DNA of 64,000 nucleotides from Anaeramoeba flamelloides (GCA_027625915.1 JANTQA010000030.1:930001-994000), one strand, 5' to 3'. Shown: positions 34,007 through 45,371, counted from the first letter of the stretch. Notes: generated from the letters alone by a model not told the origin. A program made the numbers and translations.

Positions 34007-37000
34007 CTATTCAATATCACTAAAATCAATATCTGAGCCAAAATCAAAATCATTTAAATACTCAAGTTCATTCTGTTCTTGATTATTCTTATTTTTATTA
34101 TTAATGATAATATCATTATTATCATCATTATTATTATTTGAAATTTCTTCGATTTTATTTTTTATGGTTTTAAGATCATCATTTTTCTTCTCAGTTTTAA
34201 ACATTTGTTGGTTAATTGTCTTTCCAGTTTGAATATATTGATTATTTAAATTGTCATTATCTAAAGTAATACCAAAATCTGAGAAAAAAGAATTCATAAA
34301 AGTTTTTTTTTTGCTAATATTTGATTTATTTTTTTGTTTAATATTTAAATAATTATCATTATTTTTTTCAAATTGTTTAAAATTATCATTATTATTTTCT
34401 TTTTTATTGATATTAATATTAAAATTTATATTATTAAAGGTATTTGTATTTTTACTATTATTCAAAGTCTCATTTTTTATGGTAATCTTATTTTTTAATA
34501 TTGAATTATTTTGAGTATTCTTCTGATTGTGAATATTTGTTTTATTTTTCAAATCTGGAATCTTGTTATTATTAACATTAATATCAAATTTTTTAAATTC
34601 ATTATTCTGAACCTGTATATTTTTATTGTTTACATTATTTTGAATGGGATTAGCATTTTGAATGTTTATATTTTTCTTTATATTATTATTATTATTAACA
34701 ATATTTTTTTTATTTATAAGATTAAAAATATTCATTAAATCAGAATCATTTGCAAAATTATCGTTCTCCTTTTTTGGTTGTGAATTTTTTTCGAAATTTA
34801 ATTCAATGTCAGATGCAAGTTCGGAATCTGATTCCTCTGTATCTGATTGGTTTCCTTTTATTTTCTTTTTCCCTTTCTTTGTTTTCTTTTTCTTTCTTTT
34901 TTTTTTTTTTTTTTTTTTTTTCTTTTTTGGTTTTTTTTTTTTTTTTTTCTTATCTTTCTTTTTTAATTTTTTTCTTTGTATGTTTAATTGTTTTAAAAGG
35001 GCAAAAAGATGCTTTTTGGAAATTTGGAATTTATTATTGTTTTTTTGTAAAATCAATTTAGTGCTAATTACTGCACACTGTTTATTATTTTGAGAATAAT
35101 GGCTAATAACATTTCTCCATATTTCACTTTTTTCTAGAGTATTTTTTTTACCTACAATAAAATGATTTCTTTTAGCTCTTGATAACAAAACATTAATTCT
35201 ATTGGGAGATTCTGAAAATCCAAGAGAGGAATCCGTTCTACAACAACTTACAATAATTATTTCTTTTTCTGCGCCTTGGAAGGCATCAACTGTGGATATT
35301 TGTATTTCATCGTTATCGTCATTCTCCTCTTCCTCCTCGCTATCATCACCCACCTTCTTTTTTTTTAATTCTTGTATTTTTCTTTTCCTTTTTTCTCTCC
35401 TTTTTTTATTTAATTTTGATTTTTCCTCTTTATTCAATCCGATATACATTGGTCTAATTATTGGGCTTTCATATTTGGGTTGAAATAAATTCTGATTTTT
35501 CGAATTATGTCCATTTTTTATCTTTTGATCAGCATTGTACATTTGCTGTATTAAAAATGATTGGGCTTTATACAGTGCGATTACACCTATTTGATGTTTT
35601 TTGATTCCAGCAAGTAATAAAAAATTAATTAAAGCAACTATGAATTGTGCTTCTTCGATGTTTCTCCAACTGCCAGAGAAGGTTTTTTCTTCATTGCCAT
35701 TTATTACATTAAAAAAGATTAAATTTGGTATGCCATGAATTAAAGATTTGCGATCATTTTCAGAAATTCCATTTTCTAATTTATTCTTGTAAAATAACTG
35801 ATCGCAAATCAAAGAAATTCGAGGATGACAACGATATTGGGTTCGTAGGAAAATTGGCTTTATTCCGTTTTTTGTTAATCTATCAAATAATGTAGTTGAT
35901 AGGGTATATTTTTTCTTTGTCTTCTTATTTGGTGACTTTCGACTGTTATCCTGATTAATTTGAAAATTTTCTGTAGATAGCACTGGCCCCAATTGCTTAG
36001 GATCCCCAAACATGAGTACCCTTTGTGTTTTAAATCTATTGAAGCTAAAGGTGGTCATGGGCTCAATTATTTGTGAGGACTCATCAATTAAAATAATTGG
36101 TGTTACAACTTTATCTAAAATTTTGAATGAAGAGGCAACACAAGTTGTTCCAATAATTCTTGCCTTTTGAATTTTATTTGTTTTATTTGTTGAATTTTTT
36201 TTTTCTAATGTCAACTTTTGAATAGTTTCTTTAATTTTGCGTCTTTCTTCTGTTTTCAATTTTGAATCTTTTAACAATAATTTTAATTCTTTAATCGTTT
36301 CATTTATTTCATTTTTTGTTGTATTTGAAAACAAAGAATATGGTAATATGGTTTTTGATATTTTTTTTATGGAACCAACTCTAATAAATTCATTGAATTC
36401 AAATTGTAATAGTTTTATTAAGATATTATCAATAGCTACATTTGTATAACAAGAAATTAAAATTTTAAAATCTTCATTATCAATACCATAAAATTCTAAA
36501 ATCTCACAAATAAATATGATGATAACCGCTGCTAGAAATGATTTACCTGATCCAAATACACCATGTACCAAAATTATTGGTTCATTTGTCAATTTCTTTT
36601 TAACTTTTTCCTTATAATTACCATCCTTATCATCATTAACAATATTATTATTATTAGTGTTATTATTTTGATTCATACCATTATTGTTTTGATTATTACC
36701 AAATTCAAACCATTTTAAAATCTTTTTTAATACTTTTTTTTGATCATGATTCAAATTATATTTTTTAATATTTTGATTATAAATTAATTTTAAATTATTT
36801 GTCAAATTTAATTCATTTTTATCATTTATCGTCGAATTGTTTAATATTGTTTTGTAAAATTTTTTTTCTAATTTTAATATTTTTTTGTTTGATGATTCTT
36901 TTTGAAATATAAAAGAATTTAAAGGGAAATTTTTTCTTCTAAATTTTGATAATTCTGAAAGTAATAAAAATTCACTAGATGCACTAAAGCATCTTATTGA

Positions 37001-38542
37001 AGAAACTTTTGTACCTTTGATAAGATTAGGGATTTGGTTACCAATAATTTTTAAGGTAATAAATTTATTTTGTGAAATTCCAAAATACTTCGATTTGGCA
37101 AAAAACATAAACCCTTCTTTTGTAGGATTAAAATTCGAACTTGAAGAAATTAACCAGAGATCATCTTTAGAAAATTCAATTTTTTGTTTGCCATATCTAC
37201 CATTTCTATTACTTAATCGAATATAAAACTCTTTTTTCTGTATTTCTTCCTTTTTGGATTTTCTTTTGTTTGTTTTTGAATCACTATCACTTTTGATTCC
37301 ACTGTCGCTGTCGCTGTCGCTGTCACTGTCACTGTCACTGTCACTGTCACTATTTGGTTTATCATTTAAAGTGGTGTCTGAATCTGAATCCAAGTTGAGT
37401 TCTGAATTGGGGTCATAATTTTCAGAATTCTTCATAGAGGACCTTAATCTCTTTTTTAAGTTTTTGATTTTTTGTTGTCTTATTTTTTTTGTTTCTTTTT
37501 TTTTCACTTTCGAAGGATACAAATAGGCGCTTTCATCAAAATAAATGCCTTCCTGTAATAGTAATCCTTTAATTTTTTCAGCGTTTGCCTTTAGTGCTTT
37601 GTCCATATTTTGTGGTGCGTTTTTCACCTTGATGTCTTTATTCAATGGGCGATCTGTCCATTGGAAAAGATCGCATCTCCCGTTTGCCTTAAAGTGCAGA
37701 GGGCAAGTGAAAAAAGTTCTTCCAGCATTTTTTCCGTTTTTGCAAATTTGTATTTTTAAAGGCCCATGTTTACAATAGGGCATTCTCATGCCCTTTAACA
37801 AGGAAAGTTTCCTGAATATTGAATAAAAGCTATGAGAAATTTCATACAATCTTAAATTTAATTCTTCATAGATTGCCTGAGAAAAGGTTTCACAATAATT
37901 TTCTAAACTAACAAACGTTCGTGGTATTTCAACCTCTCTGCTCATACGAAGGTTGAGTGGGGAACTTAAATATTCTCTTTCAGTTAAAAATTTTAAATCT
38001 CCTTCTAATTGAAACATTTCTTCAGACTCTGCATGGTTGCTCAGAATGCACGACTGTGATCCAATTTTGGGCTTTTTCTGTTGCGGGGGCTTAAATTGTT
38101 TGCTTACTAATGACGGTTGTGATTTGTCGTTTTGAAGTGTTGTATACCTGTTAACACTTTGCCGATTTGTCACATCTCGGAAAATGGTTTTGCTGTGGTT
38201 GTCTTTTTTAGCAACTTGAGAAGTTGTCATCCATTTTGCGTTGATCGTTTGGCTTTGTTTGGTTGTTAATTGTCTTGTCACTTGTTTGGTTCCTTTCGTT
38301 CTTTTGTTCAATGAGCTGGGTGTTGGAATTTCTTTTTGTAAAATCTTAATCAAATAAAATCGTGTGCTGAGCCTTTGCCCTCTTTTCAAATCCGTTAGAC
38401 CAACTAAAAATTTATCCAAGACACGGTAGTCCTTTGAATACAAAGCAGCCCTGTTGTTTGTGATATTTATCGAAAGTGTGCCTTGATCCCAGAGTTTGCC
38501 TTGGTCGGTTTGATCAGTTGTGTACTCAACTTCGTAGTTCAT
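34007..38542 (-). CDS. ZGRF1: ZGRF1-type GRF zinc-finger 5'-3' DNA helicase, intronless
   Basis: Predicted 1,511 residues in one exon. Residues 1-70 match the DUF2439 domain at the N-terminus of ZGRF1. Residues 254-300 are a GRF zinc finger (MPYCKHGPLK, FFTCPLH, CDLFQW). The SF1 UPF1-like helicase spans about 610-1150: Walker A GVFGSGKSF (K667), DESSQ (D820), GDPKQLGPV, QYRCHP, STVDAFQGAE and the arginine motif NVLLSRAKR (R1122). This domain order is that of ZGRF1, which in humans unwinds DNA 5'-3' and supports RAD51-dependent repair of crosslinks. Inserts between motifs are Asn/Lys- or Asp/Glu-rich, an SD repeat lies near 37305-37370, and the ~360-residue tail has a long Lys run then Asn-rich sequence ending in an acidic FDFGSDIDFSDIE. 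The start is placed at ATG 38542, where the family begins; an upstream in-frame ATG at 38653 would add 37 hydrophobic/Lys residues. The symbol is by domain architecture. Confidence 0.93.
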   Translation of the reverse strand: MNYEVEYTTDQTDQGKLWDQGTLSINITNNRAALYSKDYRVLDKFLVGLTDLKRGQRLSTRFYLIKILQKEIPTPSSLNKRTKGTKQVTRQLTTKQSQTINAKWMTTSQVAKKDNHSKTIFRDVTNRQSVNRYTTLQNDKSQPSLVSKQFKPPQQKKPKIGSQSCILSNHAESEEMFQLEGDLKFLTEREYLSSPLNLRMSREVEIPRTFVSLENYCETFSQAIYEELNLRLYEISHSFYSIFRKLSLLKGMRMPYCKHGPLKIQICKNGKNAGRTFFTCPLHFKANGRCDLFQWTDRPLNKDIKVKNAPQNMDKALKANAEKIKGLLLQEGIYFDESAYLYPSKVKKKETKKIRQQKIKNLKKRLRSSMKNSENYDPNSELNLDSDSDTTLNDKPNSDSDSDSDSDSDSDSDSGIKSDSDSKTNKRKSKKEEIQKKEFYIRLSNRNGRYGKQKIEFSKDDLWLISSSSNFNPTKEGFMFFAKSKYFGISQNKFITLKIIGNQIPNLIKGTKVSSIRCFSASSEFLLLSELSKFRRKNFPLNSFIFQKESSNKKILKLEKKFYKTILNNSTINDKNELNLTNNLKLIYNQNIKKYNLNHDQKKVLKKILKWFEFGNNQNNNGMNQNNNTNNNNIVNDDKDGNYKEKVKKKLTNEPIILVHGVFGSGKSFLAAVIIIFICEILEFYGIDNEDFKILISCYTNVAIDNILIKLLQFEFNEFIRVGSIKKISKTILPYSLFSNTTKNEINETIKELKLLLKDSKLKTEERRKIKETIQKLTLEKKNSTNKTNKIQKARIIGTTCVASSFKILDKVVTPIILIDESSQIIEPMTTFSFNRFKTQRVLMFGDPKQLGPVLSTENFQINQDNSRKSPNKKTKKKYTLSTTLFDRLTKNGIKPIFLRTQYRCHPRISLICDQLFYKNKLENGISENDRKSLIHGIPNLIFFNVINGNEEKTFSGSWRNIEEAQFIVALINFLLLAGIKKHQIGVIALYKAQSFLIQQMYNADQKIKNGHNSKNQNLFQPKYESPIIRPMYIGLNKEEKSKLNKKRREKRKRKIQELKKKKVGDDSEEEEENDDNDEIQISTVDAFQGAEKEIIIVSCCRTDSSLGFSESPNRINVLLSRAKRNHFIVGKKNTLEKSEIWRNVISHYSQNNKQCAVISTKLILQKNNNKFQISKKHLFALLKQLNIQRKKLKKKDKKKKKKKPKKKKKKKKKKRKKKKTKKGKKKIKGNQSDTEESDSELASDIELNFEKNSQPKKENDNFANDSDLMNIFNLINKKNIVNNNNNIKKNINIQNANPIQNNVNNKNIQVQNNEFKKFDINVNNNKIPDLKNKTNIHNQKNTQNNSILKNKITIKNETLNNSKNTNTFNNINFNININKKENNNDNFKQFEKNNDNYLNIKQKNKSNISKKKTFMNSFFSDFGITLDNDNLNNQYIQTGKTINQQMFKTEKKNDDLKTIKNKIEEISNNNNDDNNDIIINNKNKNNQEQNELEYLNDFDFGSDIDFSDIE
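37305..37370 (-). repeat. Coding hexanucleotide repeat (Ser-Asp)n
   Basis: In-frame GACAGT/GACAGC-type units encode about ten Ser-Asp pairs in the linker between the GRF finger and helicase core of the ZGRF1 homologue. Likely length-polymorphic. Confidence 0.9.
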
Positions 38543-40730
38543 TGCTTTTTGGTTTTTTTTTTTGTTGTTTTTTTTTTTGTTTTTTATCCACAAAAACAAA
38601 AAAGAAAACTTGAAAAAAAATAATAAAAAATGATTTTGAGAAGAATTTTTCAAAAGTTCGTTAAATTAACCAAATTTGGGTTATTGTAATTTGAAATATT
38701 CGAAAATTCCAACACTATAAATTCTTATAAATTTGTTGATTTTTCATTTTTTTTTTCTAAACTCTCAAAAATGTAACTTGCTAAAAATTCCTCTTTTGTT
38801 AATTTTTTTTAAAGTTCTTTTTGAAAAACCTTTCTTTTTTTTAGCTAGTCTATAATTTGTTTTGTTTCGAGAATCTTTCTTATTTGTTTAAAACTTTTTT
38901 TTTTGTTGTTATTTTTTGTTTTAATTTATTTTGTTTTATAAAATGAAACGCTCTTTTTATTTTCTTTTTCTTAAATTTTTTTTCAAGAAAGATCTTCACT
39001 TTTACAGACAACCACAGTTAAAAATTTTATTGGGTATTGGTAAAAACAAAACAAAGATTCTTTTGAATTTATTTTTTTGAAAAATAAAACAGTTTTTTTT
39101 AATTTGTGGAATGCTTTTAACTTTTGAAGTTTAATGACAAAACTCACCCAAATTCGCTTTCACTTTTCAAATTTGAATGGAAAGTAGTGTACATGAAACC
39201 GAAGTTTTGATTGTTCGTTGTGTTATCTACCTTCAAATGAGAACTTCAAAAAATCTATTGTTTTTTTCTAATTTTTGTTGAAAAAGTGGTTTTAAACAAC
39301 TTGCTGTCTTGAACCTAACTTTTTATAAAGAAATTTAAACATCAAAAGTAATAGTTTTCAGAATGTTTGACTAGAAAACAATTACAGACTTATAATCGTT
39401 ACAGAGATTATTCTCTCTAGATTATTTTACATCCTAAAGGTAATAGATAAATTATTAACATAAGGATACAATTAAGCCTGATATGTAACTTCATTTATCT
39501 TTTTTTGAATGTACCTAAGAGAGAGGAGTTATCGTTTTTATAAAGAAATTCATTTTTTCCTAATTAAATTTTTCAGTCAAAAAGATCAAGATCCTTTTTG
39601 GTTTGTATTTTTGGATCAAAAACAAAAAGAAAATTTTACCAAACAGGATTGTTTTGTTCGAATCTCACTTTTAGTAATTTGTGGGAGTTTATATGGAAAA
39701 ATAATCTTGAAATTTCAATCACAAGTAAAAAATAAAAGAAAAATAAATCAACTATTGAACATTAGAAATCAGAATTGATTGAGAATTTATTTTATTAACA
39801 AATGTTCATTAATTTTTTTCAAATTTAAAAGATTAGATAATATTTTTATTCAAACATTTAAAATTTAAATGACAAAATTTATTATTAAAATAAGTTTTTT
39901 GAAAATATAGATTTTTATTTTTCTTTTTTCGAATTATTAATTGGGAATAGTTTATTTGTTTGAAAATCTTTAATATACTGAGAAAGGATAAAAGTGAGGC
40001 CTATTGATTCCTTAAAATTTTTGGTTGAAAAAATTTCATTGGAAGAATTAAAAAGAGCTTTTTATTATTATATAAATATAAAATAATCAAATTAAAAAGT
40101 ATTTATTTTTTAAAGTTAAATTTTCCAGATTTTTAAAAAGTATTTTGGAAGTATTTTTAATTTGGTTAGTTTTTTTAAAATATTTTTTTTTATATAAAAA
40201 AAGACATTGATTGATTTAAAATTTTCTTGAAATAATAAATATATCTTTTTCAAGATTATTCTAATTAGTGTATCATTTTTCAAAATAAGTATATTTTATA
40301 CACTGGGTAGTTGTAAAACTTGATCATTTTATTGTCAAATTATATCTTTGTATAATTCCTTTATCGATAATAAGATTTCCTTTTTCTTGAAAGAAAAATA
40401 TTTTTTTTTGTAATAATTCGGAAATATGATGATTTTTGAATTTTCCATAAATGATAGAAATATGATCAAACTTGAACGAAATAATTCATTTCATGAAAAT
40501 TGCTGTATTAAATGTCAGTACAGTCTTAGGGTTATCTGATTTTTACCTTTCTTTATTCAATTTCTCGATGTTGTAAAATATTGTTTCATTTGCTATTAAA
40601 TGTACTTTAATATGTTTCATATGTTAAATAATCCCTTTAAATTATTTCATTTTAATTAATTTCTTGAAAATCTTTTGAAATATTAATATGTCATTTTTAT
40701 ATTACAGATATGCTGTTGAACAGTTATCAA
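38543..40730. other. Spacer upstream of the helicase gene
   Basis: Contains the helicase promoter region, rich in T runs, and no supportable gene. An open stretch at 39509-39778 (+) with KDQDPFWFVFLDQKQKENFT after a TTTTTCAG acceptor-like site looks coding but has no ATG start, no joined exon and no recognised family. Confidence 0.4.
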
Positions 40731-40732
40731 TA

Positions 40733-40928
40733 CATCGACAGTTCCTCTTTTAAGTCACAAACTTTCAACGAAATTTAAGGTACATTAAAAATCTCAAAAT
40801 AAGTTCATTTTTTGGACATTTTTTTTTACAATTAATTTTACTAGAATTTGAATTTTGTATCTTAATTTGAGATTTTTATTGTGCCTTAAATTTCCTTGAA
40901 AGTTTTTACCTTAATAGTAGTACTGATG
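40733..40928. mobile_element. Palindromic TA-flanked MITE, copy C
   Basis: 196 bp, the same length as copies A and B. It starts CATCGACAGTTCCTCTTTTA, ends TAATAGTAGTACTGATG, and is flanked by TA. ACAAACTTTCAACGAAATTT lies in the left arm. More diverged at the ends than copy B. Confidence 0.8.
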
Positions 40929-41019
40929 TATTTTAAATATTTATTTTCTTCTATTCATATTTTAAACACAAAGAAGTAAAAACAATTGATTTTTAATTTT
41001 TTATACTTTTTACCTTTTC

Positions 41020-41840
41020 CAAATTTCCCTTCTTAAGTTACTTGGGCTCTAGGTTCCTTCTCTTTTTGTTTTTTTAGGTGTTTGGGGAAAGGTAAAAAAT
41101 ATAAAAAATCATTATAAGAATTGGTTGACCTGATCATGACTAACCCAACCAAACTTGTTCATGATCAGATCTTCGACGAGGACTTATGCAACTGAACTGA
41201 ATCCAACGAATGCGATCTGAAACCAACCAAAGTGAACCGAATTGAACTTTCTGTACTATCTGTCGAGTCGTTACTTTGACTGGGTTTTTGCTGTCGAGTC
41301 GGTATCTTGTACTGGGATTTTGCGAAAACAAGATTTGGGAAACTTATAAAAAAAAAAAATAAAATAATAAAAAAAAAAAATAACATAAAAAAAAATAAAT
41401 AAAAAAAAAAAGCAAAGCAACTGAAAAGAAAATTTCGAAAACCAAATCTTATTCTTAAAAACCAGAGCTTTTTAGATTCAACCCATCTATAAAGTTCTAA
41501 ATCAAAATTTAATAAAGCAGCCTTTTTCATTTGATCTATAGTTGTTCAAATATTTAGAACTCTTTATTAAAACAACCTATGGTGGCGATCCAAAAAAAAA
41601 CGACATAAAAGGAAACAACCACCAGCCCATTCAACACTTGGGGCACAAAAAAAAACTTTTCACTGAAGTTTTTTCTTTTTTCTATTATTTTTTGACTCTC
41701 TTTCATTTCTTGCTTTTCTTTCTCTTTTTCTTGTCTTTTTTTCCGAAATAATTTATTCTTTTCATTTTTTTAAAGAAAAGATATCCTTTGAGCTGTAATC
41801 CTGCTTACATTACAGTTAGGATAAAAAAACCCTAAATACA
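41020..41840 (+). repeat. Dispersed ~0.75-kb repeat, less-decayed copy
   Basis: Diverged direct-orientation partner of 44690-45310. Matching landmarks in the same order are AAAAAATCATT-TAAGAATT, ATCAGATCTT, GGATTTTG, GGAAACT-GTTAAAAA, CTTAAAAACC, TTTGATC and CATTCAACACTTG. This copy is richer in G and C. Several short ORFs on both strands are frame shadows of the repeat. Element class unknown. Confidence 0.6.
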
Positions 41841-41844
41841 ATTT

Positions 41845-41926
41845 TAGAGTTTCAGGCAAATAGGAGGTAATTTTGTTGAATCACCTCTGCTCAACAATAA
41901 AAAAAAAAAAAAAAAAAAAAAAACAA
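41845..41926 (+). mobile_element. SINE-like 3' end with poly(A) tail
   Basis: GGAGGTAATTTTGTTGAATC, ACCTCTGCTCAACAATA and then about 25 A. The same terminus is inverted at 21170-21221. The CAACAATAAA ending resembles the TTAACAATAAA ending of the LINE tails, as expected if a SINE uses the LINE machinery (inference). Confidence 0.55.
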
Positions 41927-42299
41927 TTGATTTTTTTTCTCGATACTAAGATCGATTGAAGCTGTTAGTAATTATCTTAAATTTTGAAATCATTAATATT
42001 GGTAGATAAAATATAGATTCTTGAGCTTTAAATAAAGAATATTATTTTTTATTACATCTAGGACCTATTTAAAATACAAACTATCAAGAAAATGTTATAT
42101 CAAGAATTTTCAAATTAAACATATTTTTGAGTGTGTTTTGTTTTTACTCAGACACAAGTATAAATTGAAAAATCAATTTTTTTAAAATATTTAGAAATAT
42201 GGTAAATTATTTTACCTAAACCATCAAAAATACTCTAAATATTTGATTTTTGAAATTTAGAGTATTCTATCTTCTACATTTTAAAAGATATTTCCCATT

Positions 42300-43265
42300 T
42301 TCATTTTTTCAAAAAAAAAAAAATAATTTTTTATTTTTGAAATTTTTATTTTTTTATTTGTGCAAAATTAGAAAAAATATATTTTTTTAGGAAATTTTAA
42401 ATTGTTCCAACTAGAGTAAAATTTTATAAAAAAATTATTTTTGGTAAAATTTTGGGCCCAAGGCCAAAAAATAAAAAAATAATTTTTTTAAATTTTTTTT
42501 TGTAAACATATTTGAAAAAAAAAATTTTTTTTTTGGTCATCTATATTATAAATAATAAAAAAAATAATACTTATATATTATTTCAAATTTTAAAAATAAT
42601 TTATATATAACTAAAAAAAAAAAATTTTATTTTAATTTTAATTATACAGTCTTAATTGATGATATTCGTTTCATATATATTTAAATAAAATTATTATAAA
42701 AATAGACCAAAATAAAAATATTAACAGCAAATTTTATATATAAAAATTTACAAATATTTTATTTGAATCTATTTTATAAAATAATTTATATATAAAAATA
42801 TTATTTTCAAAAATTTTATTTTGGTAATTTTTTTTGATTTATCATTTTTTTAAGAAAAAAAAAAAAAAATTTTTTTTATAATTTTTTTTTTATAATAATT
42901 TATTAAAAATTATTAGAAAAAAAATTTTATTTTATTAAAAAATCTTTATTATTAAACTCAAATAATATTTTTTTCATTATAAAAATTTGAAAGAATATTT
43001 TTATATAAAAAAATTTTTTTTTTGGAAATTTTAAAAAAAATTGAAATTTTTATATATAAAAAATTTTTAATAATTTTTTTTTAAAATTTTAAATAATTTT
43101 TTTTTTCCTATCAGATTTTTCTTTTATATTATTAATGTTAATAGAAAAAAGTAGTTTTTAAAAAAAAATTTTTTTTTTTTCAATTAAAAACTTAGGGAAA
43201 TTGTAAATTTTTTTTGGTTATATTACTTGTTTTTAAAATTTTAAAAAAATCAATTTTGAAGAAAA
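42300..43265. other. Extreme A/T tract
   Basis: Almost pure A and T for about 950 bp, organised as alternating A and T runs of 5-12 nt. No coding potential. Ends directly before a tRNA-like sequence. Confidence 0.9.
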
Positions 43266-43289
43266 AAATATTTTCAATTTACAACAAAT

Positions 43290-43369
43290 AGTCTAATGTC
43301 TCAACGGTAGAGCGCCAGATCTAGAGTAAAAAAAATCTAATGTCACGAGTTCGAGATCTGGTAGTATCA
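43290..43369 (+). tRNA. tRNA-like sequence (probable pseudogene or tRNA-derived promoter)
   Basis: A D-arm-like TCTCAACGGTAGAGC (A-box-like) is followed at normal tRNA distance by a T-arm-like GAGTTCGAGATCTGG (B-box-like). In between, CAGAT and ATCTA could form an anticodon stem around an over-long A-rich loop that might include an intron. The acceptor ends pair poorly and no anticodon can be assigned. It may be a decayed tRNA or the head of a tRNA-derived retroposon. Confidence 0.35.
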
Positions 43370-44104
43370 AATAATTTCTTATTTTTTTATTTTTTTTTTT
43401 CAAAATTTCTTAAACTGGCTCATTTAAAGTATCTGAGTTTACAAGCTGAGTTTAATTTGAATTTTGTTAGAAATTTTTTTTTTGAAAGAACACCAATTAA
43501 TTAAGTACCAATTTTCTGGTAACATCTGAAAAAAAATTATTTTTTTCAGTAGAGAGAGTAGAAGTTTTAGTCAAAATATAATTTACTAATGTTTACTGTT
43601 AAAAAAAAAAAAAATTTTTTTTTTTTCAAAAAAAAAATATTCTTAAAATTGAGTTTAAACTTATGAAAGATCCTACTAAAAATATTTAAAAACACATTTT
43701 AATTTTCATTTTTGATGGGATCCTTAATTTCTATATTTATTGGCCAATATATCAAAAAAAATATCCCAATTAAATTTTTTTGAAAGTAAAAATTAAAAAT
43801 GGGCAATATATCCTTAAATAAAGGTTCTAGAGAGCTATGAACATCAAAAATGAAATCTCCAAATAAAAATGAAATTATTTATGTGAAAAAAATTTTCAGA
43901 TCCTTGATTTTCAATTCCGACTAGTGGATTACTTTTCCTCAAATCTGTAATTTTGATGTACTAAATTTCGATTTTTTTTTTGTCTTGTAAAAAGTCCAAA
44001 ATTTTTCCTTATAAAAGTGATACTGGTTGTATTATGAAATTTTTTGTGATTTACCATAAATTGATTGATAAATGTTGAAGAATGTTGTTAAGTACTGATC
44101 TTTT

Positions 44105-44270
44105 TTATGATTTTCTGTTTTGTTCTGTAAAATCTAGCAATTTTCCTAATAACAAGAAAACTCAAGAAAACCCAAAAGCACTTTATTTTTTTTTTTTGAA
44201 GAATTCAAAGGAATCGAGAAAAATATTTTATTTTATTCAATTTATTTAAAGTCTGGAAAATCTCTCGGTG
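44105..44270. repeat. Decayed hairpin array HA6
   Basis: Type B and C words in the usual order (TTTTCTGTTTTGTTCTGTAA, GAAAACTCAAGAAAACCC, GAATTCAAAGGAATCGAG, GTCTGGAAAATC) with many substitutions. Confidence 0.5.
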
Positions 44271-44689
44271 TTTTTTTTTAAATTCTTGTTTGGAAAATAT
44301 ATTGTTTTTTTTAAACAAAACAAAAAGATAAATTTCACAAAACTTAACAATATTCCCAATGATAAAAATTCAATATTTGCTTTTATTTGTAATTATTATT
44401 ATTTTTTTTTTTTGGTTAATTTAAATCGTTTGTGTTACAGTTTATTTTATTATTATTATTTTGACTTTTATTTTTTATTTTGTCAAATTATAGGAGAATT
44501 AGATTTTAATTTTTTTATATTTATATTTTGATTTTTATTATTATTTATTGATTTAAAGTTATTTTTAATTTTAAATTTTATTTTTGAAATCAGAATTGAT
44601 GTCTTTATGTTTATTTTAAATATTTTACCAATGCATGAATTATTCCAAAAATTTCAATTATTTCAAATTTTTATTTTTTTTTGAAATTT

Positions 44690-45310
44690 CCTATTGTCAT
44701 AGATCTTTTTATTTTGTTTTCAAGTTTCTCAAATTCATTTTTTAGAACTTTTAAAGAAGAGAAAAGAGATAAAAAATCATTTTAAGAATTCTTTACTTGT
44801 TTTGATTGTACCTTAAACAAACTAACTTGATCTAATCAGATCTTTAATAAACTGAACTTAACTAAAGTAAATGAAGATTTCTAAGTAAACTAAAGCAATT
44901 TAATACAAAGGGTCGAGAACATAATTGCCATTTTCGAATAATATGTTGGTTAGATGCTTGTTTTGAGTCAATAAAACTGAATTAGTATTTGTAATAGGAT
45001 TTTGTGTTGAACAATATTTAGGAAACTAGTTAAAAAAAAAACCAAAATAATAAAAGGAAAATTTTGAAAAACGAATAATGCCCTTAAAAACCTTGTAATT
45101 TATCAACATATCTTATCTTTAAAGCCACAATTTAAAATTTTGATAAATACCCTTTTTCTTTTGATCAAATGTAGGTAATTTATTATATCATCCTTCTTAC
45201 ATTAAATTATAGTTAGTATATATTAATTTCAAGAGAAAAGAAAACAAATACCTACCTATTCAACACTTGCTATAAAAAAAATAAAACTTTTTAAGTTTTT
45301 AACCTTTTTT
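44690..45310 (+). repeat. Dispersed ~0.75-kb repeat, AT-decayed copy
   Basis: Partner of 41020-41840, differing mostly by G or C to A or T changes (for example ACTGGGATTTTGCG versus AATAGGATTTTGTG). Confidence 0.6.
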
Positions 45311-45371
45311 GAATATTATTATTTCTTTCTCTTTTATTTATTATTTTTCTATCCCTTTCTTTTATCTTGTA

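Noticed and set aside
34662-35093. Phe-rich plus-strand ORFs opposite the helicase tail
   Set aside because: They are the antisense of the poly-Lys and Asn-rich coding tract of the ZGRF1 homologue.
41140-41751. Three ORFs on both strands with higher GC
   Set aside because: They lie wholly in a dispersed repeat whose partner at 44.7 kb does not keep the frames.
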